This document shows, one piece after another, positions 10,794-62,640 of a DNA stretch of 64,000 nt; positions within the stretch are counted from its first letter, which is position 1; each line of letters starts with the position of its first letter. The position numbers and the translations under genes were made by a program. Source of the DNA: Budorcas taxicolor (Eukaryota; Chordata; Mammalia; Artiodactyla; Bovidae); contig NC_068926.1 in assembly GCF_023091745.1 (NCBI RefSeq), forward strand, positions 63,796,001 through 63,860,000. The letters run 5' to 3'. Under the pieces are notes generated by a model. The model saw only the letters and a list, made by a program, of their open reading frames with translations. It had not been told where the DNA came from and searched no databases.

Positions 10794-11775
10794 TACATTA
10801 ACAATACTTACCTCTAAATCACAGGATTACTGGGTGGTTTAAACTTTCATTTTTGTTTTAATTTTCTAATTTTTTTTTATGATGAATTTGGGTTAGATTT
10901 GACAGAGGCTTACTTATGTGATAAACATAATTTTAAAAGTGTAAGGAAACTGACAACTGCTTTCCCTACAAGAGCACAGCCCCAGGAGAGGGTGGCCACC
11001 AGTAGCCAAAGCCACAGGGCCCAAGACTAGAAGCCCAGAGACCGTGCCCTGAGTTTGTTCTGTTGGAGACAGCCATCTCTCTGGAGAGCAGCCCCCCAAA
11101 GCAGCCTGAGTGTGGACGCTTGGCTTCCATTCTAGGACGACAGCAGAGGGAAGAGAAATGATCACAGCCCCGCTGAAGGGCCCCCGGCGGGGCATCACGC
11201 CAGCTTCTCACAGGATGCTGGCATCCTTCTTTCTCCTCTGTTGCTTGCTGCATCTTTGACTTGTACAGAATTTGAGAGGAGACAGCAGACTTCCACATTT
11301 AATCATCTCGTGTGGGTTTTCATCCTGCGTTATCACCCTGCGTTCACCTGGACAAGCTGGCACCCTGACCCATAGAGGAATGACTCCTAGGTGCTGCAGT
11401 CAGCAAGTGGAAAAACCAGCACTTCACCTCAGGCCTTCCAGGGCAGAATCCAGCTTCCTTTTTTCAACTCTGTTCTGCTGAGACAGGGCTTATCTCAGAG
11501 ACGGCAAGAAACAACGCCAAGTCCAACTGATCGGCAGTGGCTGCCTGAGGGGTGCGGGAAGAAGGAACTGGAAGCTGGATCCAGATTCCGCAGGGACGAG
11601 TTTGGTAATCCATTAGTAATGTCTGCCATGACTTGCTATGGAGGTAATGGAATAAATCGTGTGTGTTTGACATTTCTGAATCTTGGGCCAAAACCCTCAC
11701 AGATTTCCAAACGGTGGGAACTTCAGAGGTGGGTATGGATCTTCAGGCTGCCTTTAGGGTTCTCGAAACCCTTGG

Positions 11776-11823
11776 CCCCAACCTCCCCCCTCCCCTCCCC
11801 CCCCCCCCGCCCCCCCACCGCCC
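11776..11823 (+). repeat. C-rich low-complexity tract
   Basis: Nearly pure C with a few T, A and G interruptions. On the minus strand it has four or more G-runs, enough for a quadruplex. Confidence 0.85.
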
Positions 11824-11915
11824 GAGAGCAAATGGGCCGGAAAGGGACTTCTCAGGGCTTTGAGACAACACATTAAGGGTCACAGAATCTCCGAGAACGA
11901 AATCCTTATAAATTT

Positions 11916-11931
11916 GACTAATTGATTAGTC
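11916..11931. promoter_or_regulatory. Homeodomain-dimer type inverted repeat TAAT-TG-ATTA
   Basis: gactaat and attagtc are perfect 7-bp inverted arms around TG. The core fits the P2 spacing (TAAT, 2 bp, ATTA) bound by paired-class homeodomain dimers. More TAATT words follow within 60 bp. Function is inferred. Confidence 0.4.
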
Positions 11932-12234
11932 AGCCCTGACGAGTGTGCCACTGTAATTTAGAATCTGTAATTACATTTCACATTAAAACATGCAAAGTTA
12001 AGATTAAAGCTGGTGAGAAATGGCTTGACGCCTCCCGCCCCAGCCCACCTCCAACCTCCTGCCTCCATCACCCAGCAGGCAGGTCTCCAGAGGGCAGAGG
12101 CTGTGGTTCCAGAAGCCGTGGTTCTAGAAGCCACTTCCTTGGGCTGCTGTTTGTCTCAGTTCCCTTGAGGGCTGTTTCCTGCTGTTTTAGGAGCAGGTCC
12201 TGCTCCCCTCCCTGCTGGGCTGCATTTAGTTGAG

Positions 12235-12247
12235 ACAAAAGCTTTGT
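12235..12247. promoter_or_regulatory. SOX-type inverted motif
   Basis: ACAAAAGCTTTGT holds two SOX-like cores (ACAAA and TTTGT) facing each other around a HindIII-like centre, about 300 bp from the homeodomain-type repeat. May be chance. Confidence 0.3.
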
Positions 12248-15200
12248 TCAGGAGGACACTTTAGGGTTTTTGATTTACAGTGCCCTCCAGCCAAAGACCG
12301 CTAAGATTGCACCCACAGTTGGGCAAATTGTCTGGTTGCAGCGAGTTAGCACATGATGCAGGAAGCGGGTGTCAGAAAGAACTTAGAGGACTTGGGCTCC
12401 TGTTGGGTGCTTTGGGGAGGGTTCAAGGAAGCAGAGGTAGGATTGGATGTCTTATTAAACCTATCAGGAGGGAGGAGCAATGAGGCTAAAGCTGTAACAG
12501 AGGCAGGAGGGTCAGGCAGGCACAGCCCCCAACCTGTGTGAGGTCTCCTCGGATAGTCACACCTCTTCCATGACCCCACCGCGAGCGCTGCAGGGCAGGG
12601 TAGTATCCATGTTCTTCTACCTGAACCGCCAGCGCCTAGCCCAGCCTGGAGACTAGTAGGTCCTGGGTATCTATTAATATTTGCTGGATGAATGGACTTG
12701 GCCTGAACTCCCTGGCAGTCTGGTTTTCCGGGCCAGCTCTGGGGCTGGGACACCTGCCAGCTTGCCAGGCCCATCTGGCACCCTCTGTAATGGGGACCAC
12801 ACCACCCAGGCTGCAGGGCCACCTTCACATGGGTGGCGCCCTCTTTCCCTGGACTCTGGGTGGGCCACGGGCAGGGCAGGCTGTCAGTGGGGCCAGGGCC
12901 GGGCGAGGGGGAAAGGACCATGGGGGACAGAGTCCCTGTGCCCCCGACTTGTCTCTTTCTGCCTCCTTCAGGCTCCCCTGCCTGCCGCTGGCCGCCGAAG
13001 TCCCCCGGTTCTGCTTGCACCCCACGATTTCTAGCCCCCTTGGCTTTCCCACCCCCGGCAGCCCCCACCGCACGGGGTGTCCATCGTGGATACTTCCCTG
13101 TGGCCGCAGGGCCCGTGGAGGTGGAAGGGTGACCTCCCTGGCCACGCAGATGCAGAGCTGAATCCCACTTCCCGTGCTTTTGAGCTGCGTGGCCTCAGGC
13201 AAGTGAATCCACCTCTCTGAAGCTGTGTCCTCCTCATCTGCAGAACCGAGCAGTGACCCTCCCGGGGCCCAGGGTCCTTGGGTGGATGCAATGTGACTGC
13301 TTGTGCAGAGGGCTTGGGCAAAGGCCGGGGGGAGGCAGCTACCATCATCACCATTCATGGCACGATGTCCCCACTCCTGTCCTTGCTGACGGATGTGTTC
13401 TAACCACCGCCCCCCAACCTCCACCCCTCTGGTCTGGCTGCTTTCTCTGCCCCAGATGCCTCCCTTCCCATCTCCAAAAAAAAAGGGGAAACCCTCTTTC
13501 CAAGTGAAAATAAAAAAATGCCTCCTTTATTGGCCCTTTCCTGCTTAAACCCCTCTTTTTGACCCAGGCACTACTTGCTACCAGGAAGATGCTCTTTAAG
13601 ATGTGCCTCACTCCACCCAGTTCTTAGAGAAGGAACCAGAGGTTCATAGAGGTGGTCAAATCGGTCACAGCCAGTGGGCGGCCGGGCTGGGCCCAGCGCC
13701 TGTCCTGGGAGCCCATAGCCCATTTCCTAAGTTTGTGAGGTTCTTGGGTCAGAGACAACTATCACTGGGGCAATTTTACTGATGAGGCAAGATGGTTCAG
13801 GGAGTTAGAAACTTACCCGGGGTCACTCAGCTGATCTGTGCTCGTTTTTGATGCCAAGGTCAGGGTCTTCGCCTGATGGCTGGTCCATGGAAGATGGCAT
13901 CCTGACCCTTGCTTCTCAGTGTGGTCTGTGGTGTGGTGCCCCAGCCAGACACGTGGAAGTAGGACCTCCCCAGGGACTCAACGTGCAGGTGAGTGTCCAT
14001 GACACTCTGATTCGGTTCCTCTGGGGCTGTCTTCAGCAGGACTGCTTCTGCTGTCACTGAGTGGATACCAGCCATTTGGCTTCTTGGTGGAAGGTCTGTA
14101 ATCCCACAGACTCACCCCGGTACCCCCAAATTCCCAAGGGCTGAGATAAGTGCAAAGGGAATGTGGCTCTGAGTCCTGGGTTGGGGAGCTGCCTGGCCTG
14201 AGTGCACATGGAAACTCGAAGCTCGGTCGGGGCTTGGGCAGAAAAGGAGCCATGCCCCTGGGGCCTGGAGCCCGGAGCCCAGCAGGAGATCCTCGGGGGT
14301 CCTGCTGACGTTAGTCAGCAGAAAACAGCTCTGGAGAGGAAGCACTTCTCATTCCCCTTCTCAGTGGAGGGCGCCTTGCTCCTTATTCGATGGAAGCCCA
14401 GAGAAGCAAGGGGCCTTGCCCCCTGGCCTCCCACCTAGTGGGAGGCAGAGCTGGACACAAATCCAGGTCCACAGATGCTCTCAAGCCCCAGGTCTCTCCA
14501 GTGCCCTCAGTTAAAGCTGCACTCAGCCGGACTCGGGGAGTCAGCTGTGACCTGTTGAAGAGCGTGCTTGCAACAAATGTCAACCATCATGAGGGTTATA
14601 ATGAGGAGGCTGCTTCATTGTGACTCCACGCTCCGAAGGCTGGAGAGAACCACGGTTCCCATCTGGGCCTGAGAGCAGCCCCTTCTGAGAGTTAGTCTCG
14701 GATTCCTCTCGGGCGGCAGTGCCCCAGCTGTCAGGCTTTTAAGACCTCTCCTGATGCTCAGAGGCTCCCAGGCCAGAGGAATCAGCGAGAATTCCAGGGA
14801 GGAGCTGGAAAGATGGGCAGGGTTAGATGGGTTTTCCACTGAGTATAAACCTGGGCTTGTGTAACAGGATGAGATTGGGCTGGCATGGCCTGCAACTGCA
14901 ATCTTCGGTAATGGAGGAAAGCTGAACACACCCAGAGGAGCTGGAAAATCTCAGTTTGAGCATTTTCGAATTATCTGGATTCAACAGACACCTGTCACCG
15001 TATTATGTTACCGGGTTAAGACGTGTGATCCAGGGAGGGGCTGCCTCTGGAGAGTGTGCGAGAAGGATGGGGTCGGGGTGAGGGACATGGAGTGCGCCTA
15101 AGGGACTTGAACTTTATCTGAAAGGTGACTCGCTTTGCAGGGCAAACCTTCCACTAGCGCTGACCCTGGGGAGGCAGCGGCCTCGGCTGTCTGCCATCTC

Positions 15201-15319
15201 GTCCTGAGTCCTCTCCCCACCACAGGAGCCTCGGAGCTCTTTAAGCCCCAGATGCCCCATCGTCAGCTCTCCGGGAGCTCAGTCGAAAGAGCTCTTCCTG
15301 ACATGAGAAACAGAACAAA

Positions 15320-15450
15320 GGGACCTCCCTGGTGGTCCGGTGGTTTCAGACCCTTGAGCTTCCACTGCAGGGCGTGCAGGTTCAGTCCCTGGCTGGGGAA
15401 CTAAGATCCCACATGCCACCAGGCAAGGACCAAGAAAAAGAGAAAAAGCT
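15320..15450 (+). mobile_element. CHR-type SINE, short
   Basis: gggacctccctggtggtccg head, ctggctggggaactaagatc, then an early A-rich end (aagaaaaagagaaaaag). Confidence 0.8.
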
Positions 15451-15606
15451 GCCACTGTGTGCTGAAATACAAATTTAATTGTCTTTGATCATGTTTTAGT
15501 CCATAAGTTATCTATGAAAACAACCCCACCCCCCGCAACTTTTTAGAGCCATCAAGAGCCATTATGGTGTCTGTGAACACCAGCTAGAAAAGTACAGATT
15601 CGGGTC

Positions 15607-15612
15607 TTTATT
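15607..15612 (-). terminator. UBE3B: Candidate distal polyadenylation signal of UBE3B
   Basis: AATAAA on the minus strand, in context ctAATAAAgaccc, followed by a GT/T-rich stretch (tgtacttttctagctggtgt). It would give a 3' UTR of about 2 kb, in line with the long human UBE3B mRNA as I remember it. Confidence 0.5.
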
Positions 15613-16275
15613 AGTGCAGTACTGCCAGCCAGAAGCTAAATGAATTACAAACTACCCCTCTTCATCAAAAGAGCGAAGCTGACGCTGGCGCACAAAAACC
15701 ACTGTCTGCGATCCCGCCCGGCAGACTCCTAGGGAACACACATCAAACCTCTTCATGTAGGCTCACAGTCCTTCAGGCACCGGCACAAATGTACCCACCT
15801 GCCCAGAGCACGACACACACGTGTAGAAGAGAGTTTCAAAGGAACTGAGTGTTTAGATACTGGCAAGTCCACAGAATCTGAGGTTACTAACATATCTTAA
15901 ATAATAATAAATTCCTGTCTGTCCTTAGATTCCTTGCCGTCTTCCCATCAGGGAAAACATGCGCTCTGTTTTTTAGAAGCCAGGGGCTCTAACAGGGCCA
16001 GCCTAGGCCTGGGGAGGACGCCGCTACCCAGCTGAGACCCCCTGCCAGAGGCCACGGAGATAGGTCCTGCCTGCTTTGCCACCAACATGAAGGTTCTTTC
16101 TGGAAGGGTTTTTTTTTTTTTTTTTTCCTCTGCTTGGAGGAGTTCTGTGGGGCGCCCTCCACTGGCTCCGCAGGGCTGAGGGACTGGGCGCTCCTGACCT
16201 CTCGTGTGACTTCAGTCTGGGTGGCAGGGACACACAGGGAGTGTGGTGAGGCGGGCGAGGATGCATGGCTGTCCG

Positions 16276-16548
16276 CTGCTGCTGCTAAGTCAGTCACATC
16301 AGTCGTGTCCGACTCTGTGCGACCCCATAGACGGCAGCCCACCAGGCTCCCCAGTTCCTGGGATTCTCCAGGCAAGGGCACTCGAGTGGCTTGCCATTTC
16401 ATTTTCCAATGCATAAAAGGGAAAAGTGAAACTGAAGTCACTCAGTCACATCCGACTCTTCGCAACCCCATGGACTGCAGCCCACCAGGCTCCTCGGTCC
16501 ATGGGAGTTTCCAGGCAAGAGCACTGGAGTGGGTCGCCAGTGCCTACT
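16276..16548 (-). mobile_element. Bov-A2 (dimeric) SINE
   Basis: Two Bov-A units in tandem, each with the gactct...gaccccat...ccaccaggctcc pattern in reverse complement, joined by an A/G-rich linker (aaaagggaaaagtgaaactg). It lies sense to UBE3B, inside the probable long 3' UTR. Confidence 0.85.
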
Positions 16549-17494
16549 CCGCATGGCTGTCTACACAGACACTGACAAGGCTTCTGCCTCTTTTCCCTGG
16601 ATCTGGAGCACAGTTCTCGTGACAAAGGTGAAGCTGACAGCAGATGAGTGCAATGGTTTGGAGGAGAAAACGAGGCAAAACACCAACCACCACCCCAGAG
16701 TGCCCTCATGTTTCCTCGGCCTTGTGAGCCCCCGTCAGCGTCAAGGGCTCCCGGTGCCGAGGAAGGACGGGGAACAAGACCCACGTTTCTGAGGACTTCT
16801 ACCATCTATGGAGTGAAGCCACTGCCAGACGGGACAGGGACCTTCAGCTGGTGTTTGTCCCTCACTGGACTGTAAGGGTGGCCAACAAGCAGCCAGCGCC
16901 CACTGGAAGCAGCTGCTCTTAAGGACCGATGGGTTTTCTCTCCCAAGCTCAGGATGCCGACGTGAGTGCCCAAGATGGGAGCGGGCCGCTGAGGACTCGG
17001 GAGCCCCTGAGGGGAGAGTGGGCAGGGGACCGCTGCTGTGGGAACACGGGGCTCCCAGGTGGGAACAGCACCCCTAGCTCCCGGTGCCCCACGGTCTCCC
17101 CGGCGCCCCACGGTCTCCCCGGCAGGTGCCTCTGCTGCCCTGGGAGCCGGCGGGCCTGGCTGGCTGCAGAGAGGCCGCTGCGGAAGGGCCGGAGGTCGAG
17201 ACTGCCGGGTGCATAGAGGCATGGCGAGGCCTTACCTGAGAGTTTTCAGAAACGGAAGGGAAGCATCTCCCGCCTGGTCGGCTTGGTGGGTTCAGGCCCA
17301 CGCCCTGAAAACCACTCTGGAGCCTGGGGGTTCCTGGGACTTGTTCATGCACGGCTCACTCAGGAAGTTAAGGACCAGAAAGACTCACAAAAAGACCAGA
17401 CTATCAAAAAGAGAAGCCTGGCTGCCATCACAGGCCTGGGCATGAGGCCCCTGGAAAGCAGGAAAGAGGGACCGATGATGGCCGAATCTGGAGG

Positions 17495-17500
17495 TTTATT
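17495..17500 (-). terminator. UBE3B: Candidate proximal polyadenylation signal of UBE3B
   Basis: AATAAA on the minus strand, 147 nt after the stop codon, with a C/T-rich stretch downstream. Confidence 0.5.
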
Positions 17501-17646
17501 TCCAATACCAGCTTCCCGTTAGTGTCACCTGGAGAGCGCTGGGTCGCATCCTCACATGCATCCAGGTTCTTGAGGCCACAGGGGCGTCTCATGGCTATAG
17601 AGAAGAGCCGAGGCTGCCTGGGAGCCTTGAGTCAGCAGGACAGGGG

Positions 17647-57659
<40,013 letters not shown>

Positions 57660-58814
57660 GTTTGCAAACTTGCACAAACCCTGCAAGGAAAACAGCCAGT
57701 GGCTGATGTCAGTCATGATATGAAAAACACTCACGGAGAGGGGCTTAGGAGCAAAGGGCAGAAAGCCCTGGCACCCTTCCCAAGGGCTAATGGCTCTCCT
57801 GGCACGAGTCCCAACTTCATATCAGCTCCTTTCATGCAACTCCCCAGACCAGCGACGCTTTCTCCCATACTAAATAATTACATTTTCTTAAGAGAAAGAA
57901 CACAGCGCCTGGCATAGGGTTCAGGCTCAGTAATCGTTTAATGAATAAACAAAGCATGAATCGATTCCATCTATAAAGCTCTAATTCAAACCAGGCATCC
58001 TCTAAGTCAAAGGTCCCTGGATATTTCACTGAACAGTCAGTTTTTATTTTGCCGAGTAAAGACTGGAGGGCAAAACGTTAAACATAATTATTTACTATTA
58101 CCATTATTTTATTCATTCATTCACTCAACAAATATTTACTGATACCTACTTTGTGTCCAGCACAAAAGGAGCCTTTCATTTTTTTTAAGGGCCAATTAAA
58201 CATAAAGAAAGCCAAAGGTACGTGATTCCAGAATGTGAGACAATCCATTACATTGAATGTGTTTGGTTCTAAGGACAACTTATTCTGTTGTCCTTACTAT
58301 TCCCATTTGGCCAAGGGCTGATGAAGACATTAGAGCAGAGATGCCCCCATCCACAGACTGGTATTCTTGGACAGAGGCTCTCAATTAGCCATTATAGTGT
58401 CATCTAAATCACTAGTAACTGTCTTTTCCCAAAGGGGGGGTTGTGGTTATCAGCCTAGAGCACACAGCACTGGTCCATGGAGCCTCTCACACTGAGATAA
58501 TGTCTTTAGATGCTTGAAAACTTTGTCCTTTTATGCAAAATAATCAGCTTGGCGGACACAGGCACTGAAATGAACTATTCAGAAATTCAGACTTCTGGAA
58601 AACCATCTCTTTACCAGGTTACCCCACTCAAAGCAGTGCCCACGTGAAAACATCCAGGATAAAAAGGGTCACGTGAGGCTCCTCCCATGTCCACACATCG
58701 AGGCACCTGTGTGACCCCTGTTCAACGCTGATCCACAGCTGGTAAACAAAGCTTTGCCAACATGCTGGTCTCTCATCAGTAATTCTCAAGACAAACATGG
58801 AGACAGACCCTCCT

Positions 58815-58848
58815 GGGGTTGGGGGGGGGGGCGGTGGTGGAGGAGGGA
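58815..58848 (+). repeat. G-rich tract
   Basis: G-run of ten or more flanked by further G triplets; could form a quadruplex on this strand. Confidence 0.8.
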
Positions 58849-58986
58849 GCAGTAGAGGGAGCCCCTAACCAATATTAAGGCAGGAGGTTGCGTGCAGACT
58901 GTGACTCAGTACCTATAATTCGATCCTGAAACTTTCACCTGATCCCAGGAGGGAGTGTGAGAAGACAGGCAATAGAGTCTTCTCAC

Positions 58987-59089
58987 CTGAGGACCTGCTG
59001 GTGACGCAGAAACGTCAGGTAATCATTAGTGATCTTACACAGGACTCACGGCTGAGGGCGGCTTCTCACTTCAGAGGAGCTTGTCTTTT
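58987..59089 (-). other. UBE3B: Candidate non-coding 5' UTR exon of UBE3B
   Basis: On the minus strand a T-rich tract ending cttttgcaag precedes 59089 and a strong donor CAG|GTGAGA follows 58987, bounding 103 nt. It contains a minimal upstream open frame (ATG ATT ACC TGA). Supported only by splice-site shape. Confidence 0.35.
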
Positions 59090-59554
59090 CTTGCAAAAGA
59101 AAAAAAATCCAGATTTTGGATTGAGTTTTATAGGCAGGGCTTCGTCTTATCTTCGTCACTGAAAAAAAAAGTAATAAAAACAGGGCCTCTGGTTTAAATA
59201 AAAACAAACAAACAAAAAAACCCACCCGTGTCCTCTTTAATTAATTAATATCAGATCTAAATGGCACACGTATCTCCCCAGTCCTCAGTTTAAAGGAAGC
59301 AGGTTGAGAATAAGCCCAAAGAAGTTGCTGAATTAGAGCTGTAGGCTTTATGATGGCAACCAAGAAAGAATAACACAGGGAATGGAATGTTTAAAAGCCA
59401 TTGCAAATTACGTTTGGCATTTTTAGCAAACTGGAACAATGTTTATGCTTAAGAAATGAAAAAGGAGCTGGCTGTGAACCAATACTGTCATTGAGTTCAG
59501 GCTCACACTGCTTGTCACACAACAGTCCAATAAGTCAAGAGACCACTGCTGGGG

Positions 59555-59960
59555 CAGGGAACAGTGACTTTATTTGAGAAGACAGCAAACCGAGAAGATG
59601 GTGGACTCATGTCCCAAAGAACCATCTAGCCTGAATTAGAATTCAAGCTTCTTTTATACTAAAAAGGGAGGGAATAAAGTCAAACATTTCTTGGTTCCCG
59701 TCAGCCTCCAGACAGGATGTGTTCAGGTCTTCCTCCCGGCAGTCATTCATGGGTGGGCCTGGTCAGGATATTTCCTATGAGCTAAACAAAGGTATTTTAG
59801 CTTAAGGCTCATTAGCTGGGAGGCAGAGTTCCCAAAGATGGGCCACTGAGTATAATTTAGGCTTATATGCAACATCCCTTTAGGGATTAACTTGTAATAG
59901 AATACAAAAGGTTCTTCCCTATGACCCCAATTACATCACGAAAAAGTCCTGTGCACAGGT
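59555..59960. mobile_element. LTR-like sequence, family unknown
   Basis: About 400 bp with no coding potential. Words such as caggaaacagtgactttatt-like cagggaacagtgactttatt, a tttttatac-type box (cttcttttatactaaaaagg) and AATAAAG resemble a retroviral-type LTR in ruminant genomes. No internal retroviral genes are next to it, so a solo LTR is the simplest reading. Confidence 0.35.
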
Positions 59961-59984
59961 AGATACAAAACTGGGGAAAAAACA

Positions 59985-60550
59985 GGAATGCTTGTTTTAA
60001 CCAGTGAATATAACAAAAAAGGAGCAAGCTCACAGATTCACAGAACAAGTGGTTGCCAGTGGGGCCAGGGAAGGAGAAAAGGGTAGCGTAAGGTAAGGCA
60101 CTAAGAGGTACAAACTGGAAGGTATGAAATAAGCTACAGGAGCTTTCCTGGTGGTCTGGTGGTTAAGAATCAGCCTCGCAATGCAGGGGACAGGGGTTCG
60201 ATCCCTGGTCTGGGAAGATCCCACATGCCAAGGGACAACTAAGCCCATGTTCCACAACTACTGAGCCTGTATTCTAGAACCTGAGCTCCTCAACAAGAGG
60301 ACCCACGGCAATGAGAACCCTGCACACCACTGGAGAGTAGCCGTCACTCGCCACAGCTAGAGAAAGCCCGCACGCAGCAACAAAGACCCAGTGCAACAAC
60401 AGAAAACAAAACAAGCCATAAGGATATTTTATACAACGTGGGGCAATGTGGCCAATGTTTTAAACTGCAAATGGAGGACAACCTTTAAAAACTGAGTCAC
60501 CGTATATTGCACCCCTGTAACTTACATGTATTATACATCAACTATATTTC
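59985..60550 (+). mobile_element. Ruminant L1 3' tail with nested SINE
   Basis: aagctcacagattcacagaa, caagtggttgccagtggggc and, after the SINE, ttgcacccctgtaacttaca and tcaactatatttcaattaca, the usual 3' end of L1. Confidence 0.75.
60141..60415 (+). mobile_element. CHR-2-like SINE nested in L1 tail
   Basis: gagctttcctggtggtctgg head, ggttcgatccctggtctggg, caacaagaggacccacggca body and cagtgcaacaacagaaaac end. Confidence 0.85.
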
Positions 60551-61593
60551 AATTACAGAAGAATGGTTGCTTTGAGGTAGTGGGACTGTGGGACATTTTG
60601 CTTCCCTAACTGGTCTGTTTTCTTGAATTCTCCACAGAAGGCATGTGGTCGGGCGACATGGCATTGTGAGAGGCACGCAGAGCTGGAGTGATCCGTAGCT
60701 GTGCTGTGTACTGCGGAGATACAGCTCTGAGCCGTCCTGTCTTGTCTGTTAATCAGCTTAGAGGCTGATCGTAAGGACTGAATGAGATGATGACATCAAG
60801 CACCCGTCGAAGTGGCTGACAGGGCACACAGTCAATAAGCCTGACAGATTATTTTTACACACACAAAGATCTGCCTTTTAAAAACACTTTACTAAAGGCC
60901 CTTATCTGTACAGGCACTCTGGGTCTGTGGGTAGGAAAGAATGGTCACCTGTTAAGAGTTTTTTCTATCACCAGTCCTGTCACCTGGGCTATGAAGCCTT
61001 CGGCTTGGGCCCTGTTTAGACTAGGGGACAGCTTCAGGCCTCTCAGAGCTGCAAACAAACCTGCCCAAGCCATGAGCACAATGGTATACTCTTTCCTTAA
61101 CATGGAGACAGCCTCTTTTGGGGGGCAAGGGAAAGATGGGGAGGGAGAAGAAGAAGAGAGAGCTCTTCCCCGACAGAAGAACGGGAGGTTGCATGCAAAC
61201 TGTGACTAAGCACCTATAAGGCTATTTCAAAAACTTCACTTCTCCCAGGGGGCTCTTTCTTGCGCTCACCAACCCCTTGGCAATGCTATATGCTGGTTTC
61301 TGTTTACACCACGTAACAGCTTATATTTTGCAGTTTTTCGAATCCTTTCTTCTTTACTTCTTCTAGCTGCATAATGTCGATTACAGTTCATCAATCAAAT
61401 AAAAACACATCAGAAGTATTTGTGAGGTACTTACTCTGCTAAATGCCCTGGAGGATGAAAGGAAAGGCTGTGTATAGCAGAGAAAGCCCTGGGTCAAAGC
61501 CGCCTTTGGTTTTTTTCAGTTCTGATCCTTTCTCATTTGGCCAAGGTCCTTATCCTCTGTACGCCTCAATTTCCTTTTCTGTAAATTGAAGTT

Positions 61594-61803
61594 TGGGATT
61601 TTCCTGGAGCTCAGATGGTAAAGAATCTGCCTGCAACACAGGAGACCCAGATTCGATCCCTGGGTCAGAAAGATCCCCTGAGAAGGAAATGGCTATCCAT
61701 TCCAGCATTCTTGCCTGGAGAATTCCATGGACAGAGGAGTCTGGTGGGCTACAGTCTATGGGGTCACAAAGAGTCGGACACCACTGAGCAACTGACACAC
61801 ACA
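61594..61803 (+). mobile_element. Bov-tA SINE followed by a short (AC)n
   Basis: gggattttcctggagctcag head, attcgatccctgggtcagaa, tail gtcggacaccactgagcaac, then acacacacacac at about 61795-61808. Confidence 0.9.
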
Positions 61804-62459
61804 CACACGTAGCCCAGGTTAGACCACTAGTAAGGGACAGAGCCAAGATTTTAATAGTTAGGACCCTACTTCTACAGTTCCATAAGAGATTCAGTCTTTT
61901 CTGGATGAGCTCAACTTCATGGAGAGCTATGAAAGAGCCTGACAGACCACAGAGTGTCATCTAAAAATGAAGCACATAAATACCAACTGCTGTCTGAGCC
62001 CCAAAGAATTCTCCACTCATGGTGGGAACAGCTGGGCAGCCAGGTTGAATGACCATCACCACTGGTTAAGCATGGACCATGGGTCAAAGACTGTACAGAT
62101 ATTTAATCACCTCTGACTTTTCAACAGCTCTATCAGGTCTCAATAGCCTAATTTTCTTAAGAATAAGCAACAGGACTTAGATTAATGATAACAGCTATCA
62201 TTTATTGAAGGCTGCAGCCTATACAGGTGCATGCTACCACCCTCCCACAGAGAAAACTATATTCAGAGAGGGACATGACTTGTCAGAGTTCACAAGGCTC
62301 CTGATTTTGAACTCATCTCTAACTCCAAAACAATTACTTATTTTAAGTGAAACAGAGAAGACCCAGGGACGCCCCCATTCACAGAAGGCAAAGTCGAGAA
62401 TGCAAGACTGCCCGTGGGGCCAACATAGAGTCAGATTACTACCAGGTTTTTCTTTACTG

Positions 62460-62640
62460 TTATCAATAACTGCAGCTGTTTTTATTGAGAGCCGTCAGGC
62501 ATCGTACTAAAACTTGAGTTACACGAGCTCCTCCATTTGACAGGAGCTAGTTACTCCATTTTACAGAGTTGGAAACTGAGGCACAGAGAAGGGAAGGAAT
62601 TCACTCAAGGTTATAGGGAATCGGTTGGAACTCCGGTTCG
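62460..62640 (-). mobile_element. MIR-like ancient SINE
   Basis: ccattttacagagttggaaa followed by ctgaggcacagagaaggg, the MIR core in reverse sense. Confidence 0.6.

Larger units (their letters stand above)
10800..15320. other. MMAB-UBE3B intergenic region, right part
   Basis: No exon recognised and few repeats: a C-rich tract (11776-11823) and MIR-like pieces near 13150-13330. The block 11600-12260 is AT-rich with spaced homeodomain and SOX-type words. Open frames of up to 240 codons at 12346-13424 lie in GC-rich sequence, mutually overlap on both strands and match nothing I know. Confidence 0.55.
15590..17646 (-). other. UBE3B: UBE3B 3' UTR, maximal extent if the distal signal is used
   Basis: From the TAG at 17647-17649 down to the distal AATAAA. 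It includes a Bov-A2 SINE and an A-run (sense strand) at about 16109-16126. If the proximal signal at 17495-17500 is used, the 3' UTR is only about 170 nt. Confidence 0.45.

Noticed and set aside
12346..13424. Open frames of 240 and 199 codons on the minus strand and several on the plus strand
   Set aside because: They overlap each other in different frames in GC-rich sequence, with low-complexity Pro/Gly/Ser translations and no splice or promoter context.
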